Below, piece by piece: positions 6,351-8,113 of a stretch of 8,113 nucleotides of DNA (positions are counted from its first letter, which is position 1; each line of letters opens with the position of its first letter). A model generated the notes under the pieces. That model worked only from the letters and a program-made list of their open reading frames with translations. It ran no database searches and was not told the origin of the DNA. The stretch is from Actinomycetota bacterium (GTDB lineage: Bacteria > Actinomycetota > Thermoleophilia > Gaiellales > Gaiellaceae), in the NCBI GenBank assembly GCA_005884155.1, contig VAXD01000105.1:1-8113 (forward strand), read 5' to 3'. The position numbers were made by a program, and so were the translations under genes.

Positions 6351-6950
6351 GTGGCCGGGGTCAGCCGAGCGGATCTCCTTCGCCGCGGAGGCAGGAGCGG
6401 CGTCGCGCTCCTGCTCGCGGGACCGGCGCTGGCTGTGGCGCCGGCCAAGGCGCGGGCCGCAACCTCGGACAACGACCTCGCCTACGCGCGGCTCTTCGTT
6501 GCCTGTGAGCTGCTCGCCTGCGACTTCTACCGCCGCGCGCTCGGCTCGAGGCACTTCGACTCCGGCAGCCTCGAGGCGCTGCGCGGTTCGCTCTACGACG
6601 AGCGAAAGCATCTCCACGCGGTGGGCGAGATTTTGCGCGCGGCCGGGCAGGCCCCCGCGAAGCCCGGCGACATCGACTTCAGCTACCCGGCAAGGGCGTT
6701 TGCCTCGCGCACGGCGATCGCGGCGCTGGGCGCTCGGCTCGAGACGCTCTTCCGCGGGGCGTATCTCGGTGCCGTCGCCGGCTTCGACGCGGGCGACCTC
6801 AAGGCGCTCGCAGCCAGGATCGCCGCAAGCGAGGCGCAGCATCTGAGCGTGTTCGCAGGCGAGGCGGGTGGGGAGCGAATCGGTCCCGCCTTTCCCCGGC
6901 CGCTCACGATCGACCAGGCCTCGGATCAGCTGGACAGGTTCACGGCCTAG
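6351..6950 (+). CDS. Exported ferritin-like di-iron domain protein
   Basis: The 199-residue product begins with a twin-arginine-like signal (SRADLLRRGG followed by a hydrophobic stretch, cleavage probably near ARA at 35-37). The mature part is a four-helix bundle of the ferritin-like superfamily. All expected di-iron ligands are present in order: Glu53 (CELLACDFY), Glu84 and His87 (DERKH), Glu131 (RLETLF), and Glu161 and His164 (SEAQH). It should therefore bind two metal ions outside the cytoplasm; whether it oxidises, stores or merely carries metal is unknown. I prefer GTG 6351 because a -10-like TAGTAT ends 8 nt before it. The in-frame ATG 6318 would add 11 residues but lies upstream of that box. 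The gene is first in a tight cluster with molybdate genes, 11 nt ahead of the regulator. Confidence 0.85.
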   Translation: MAGVSRADLLRRGGRSGVALLLAGPALAVAPAKARAATSDNDLAYARLFVACELLACDFYRRALGSRHFDSGSLEALRGSLYDERKHLHAVGEILRAAGQAPAKPGDIDFSYPARAFASRTAIAALGARLETLFRGAYLGAVAGFDAGDLKALAARIAASEAQHLSVFAGEAGGERIGPAFPRPLTIDQASDQLDRFTA

Positions 6951-6957
6951 AAAGGAG
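6951..6957 (+). promoter_or_regulatory. Ribosome binding site of the Mop-domain regulator
   Basis: AAAGGAG starts on the base after the ferritin-like stop codon and lies 4 nt before ATG 6962. It is one of the few clear plus-strand Shine-Dalgarno sites in the window, as expected for an internal operon gene. Confidence 0.75.
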
Positions 6958-6961
6958 CGCG

Positions 6962-7339
6962 ATGCCGAGACAGTCGTACACCGCAAGCGAAGCCGCCAAG
7001 CGGCTGGGGATCAGCCTCGACACCCTGCGTCGATGGGACAGGGCCGGGAGGATCGCGACGACTCGCGACGGGAGCAACCGCCGGCTCGTCTCGGCAAAGG
7101 AGATCGAGCGCCTGCGAGGCGAGCGGGAGGAACACTTCAGCGCTCGCAACCGTCTGCGCGGCACGGTCACGGACGTCAAGATCGACGGCCTCATTGCGCA
7201 GGTGGAGTTGCTCGTCGACGAACCGGCCCGCGTCGTGGCGATCGTCACCACCGATGCCGTCGAAGAGCTCGGGCTACGAGCCGGCATGCCGGCCACAGCC
7301 GTGGTGAAGGCGACGTCGGTGATGGTGCTGGGCTCATGA
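6962..7339 (+). CDS. MerR/excisionase-type HTH regulator fused to a molybdate-binding Mop (TOBE) domain
   Basis: The 125-residue protein has two parts. Residues 5-52 form a MerR/excisionase-like helix-turn-helix (YTASEAAKRLGISLDTLRRWDRAGRI, with wing-like RLVSAKEIERL). Residues 59-125 are a Mop/TOBE domain (SARNRLRGTV, AIVTTDAVEELGLRAG, AVVKATSVMV), the fold of molbindins and of the ModE C-terminus that binds molybdate or tungstate. The likely role is a cytoplasmic sensor adjusting molybdate uptake, analogous to but unrelated in its DNA-binding part to ModE. Placement supports this: its TGA overlaps the modA ATG (ATGA, 7336-7339). It might instead be a storage-type molbindin with an added HTH. 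Its target DNA is unknown. Confidence 0.88.
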   Translation: MPRQSYTASEAAKRLGISLDTLRRWDRAGRIATTRDGSNRRLVSAKEIERLRGEREEHFSARNRLRGTVTDVKIDGLIAQVELLVDEPARVVAIVTTDAVEELGLRAGMPATAVVKATSVMVLGS

Positions 7340-8065
7340 GACGTGGTCTCGTCGGCCTCGTGCTCCTGGCCGTGCTGGTGCCGGGCGGTTCCGCCACCGC
7401 TCGCCCGGTCGCTGCGAATACCAATCTCACCGTCTTCGCGGCGGCCTCGCTCACCGACGCATTCCCGATGATCGGCCCCCGCGCAAGCTATTCGTTCGGA
7501 GGCTCGAATGCCCTCGCGGCTCAGATCCGCCTGGGAGCCCCGGCCGACGTATTCGCCTCCGCGAACATGGCGCTGCCGAACGGCCTCCACAAGGACCGGC
7601 TCTGTTCCAAGCCGGTCGTGTTCACGCGGAACTCGCTCCAACCCAGCCGGCATCGGCAGCGTCTACGACCTGCGCGAATCCGGCGTCAAGATCGTCATCG
7701 CCGCGCAGGGCGTCCCGGTGGGCTCGTACACGCTGCAGGTGCTGAGGAACATGAACCTGACCAGCGTGCTCTCGAACGTCGTCAGCCGAGAGAGCGACGT
7801 GAGGGAAGTGCTCGCCAAGGTCGCGCTCGACGAGGCCGATGCAGGCTTCGTCTACTCGACCGACGCGCGGACGGTCCCCAGCAAGGTTCGCGCGATCAAG
7901 ATCCCCGCCTGGGCGCAACCGAAGGTGCAGTACGGCATCTGCGTGGTCACGGCGAGCTCGCACAAGGCGGCGGCGCGCGCGTTCGTCAAGCGCGTGCTCG
8001 GTCCGACCGGCCAGAGGATCCTCGTCCACCACGGCTTCCTGCCGCGCATCAAGCCGAGGCCGTAG
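7336..8065 (+). pseudogene. modA: Molybdate ABC transporter substrate-binding protein, frameshifted by an apparent 20-bp deletion
   Basis: ModA is the extracytoplasmic molybdate-binding protein of the ModABC importer. From ATG 7336 the first frame gives a signal peptide, then TVFAAASLTDAF, YSFGGSNALAAQI, GAPADVFASAN and CSKPVVFTRNSL, all typical of ModA. Homology then moves to the +1 frame from AAC 7640 (NPAGIGSVYDL, VPVGSYTLQVLRNM, EADAGFVYSTDA, SSHKAAARAFV, GFLPR) and ends at TAG 8063-8065. In relatives, as I recall, about seven residues of the form VLIVPKS sit between NSL and NPAGI; here only one base remains. Adding 20 bases gives 750 nt, a normal ModA of about 249 residues. The first frame has no stop before the window ends. 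The loss may be real or an assembly error. Confidence 0.88.
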
Positions 8066-8068
8066 ACA

Positions 8069-8113
8069 GTGCGGCGCGTTCTCCTGGCGACGCTCTTCTT
8101 CGGCGCCGCAGTC
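8069..8113 (+). CDS. modB: Start of a membrane protein gene, probably the molybdate permease ModB
   Basis: Only 15 codons are visible, from GTG 8069, 3 nt after the modA stop: VRRVLLATLFFGAAV. Two arginines followed by a hydrophobic run fit the first membrane segment of an ABC permease, but would also fit a signal peptide. The modB call comes from gene order after modA. No ribosome site is obvious. Confidence 0.45.
   Translation, partial: MRRVLLATLFFGAAV

Noticed and set aside
7630..7642. Programmed +1 frameshift in modA
   Set aside because: Frameshifting would still leave out about seven residues of a conserved core strand, and I see no slippery codon or stop at the junction. A deletion explains both the frame change and the missing residues.

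Overview
The window is GC-rich, gene-dense bacterial DNA. The GC-heavy codons, GTG and TTG starts, several apparently leaderless genes with a TAnnnT -10 box just upstream of the start codon, and the actinobacterial-looking seryl-tRNA synthetase all suggest a member of the Actinomycetota. A deep-branching lineage such as Thermoleophilia is my guess from overall flavour and is unproven. There is no phage, transposon, CRISPR array or toxin-antitoxin module. I found no convincing new system. The most notable items are a broken molybdate-binding gene and the unusual company it keeps.

Left part (1-3916). The 5' end of an htpX membrane protease gene runs off the left edge on the minus strand. It diverges from a plus-strand gene for a polytopic membrane protein, and a palindrome (CCTCC-TT-GGAGG) gives each gene a possible Shine-Dalgarno sequence. 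Next come a small lipoprotein cytochrome c and serS, whose start overlaps the cytochrome stop by 4 nt. A tRNA-Ser(UGA) gene, a substrate of SerRS, begins 4 nt after the serS stop.

Middle (4032-6182, minus). A secreted protein of 14 beta-propeller-type repeats of about 49 residues converges on the tRNA gene.

Right part (6351-8113, plus). A divergent intergenic region holds a candidate leaderless promoter, and four tightly packed genes follow: an exported ferritin-like protein with a full set of di-iron ligands, a HTH-Mop regulator that should sense molybdate or molybdenum cofactor, modA, and the first codons of a gene that is probably modB. The regulator and modA overlap by ATGA. modA is out of frame at about 7636-7640. 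The two halves are both well conserved and the gap fits a 20-bp deletion between short CGCTC repeats, so as written the binding protein of this molybdate importer would not be made.
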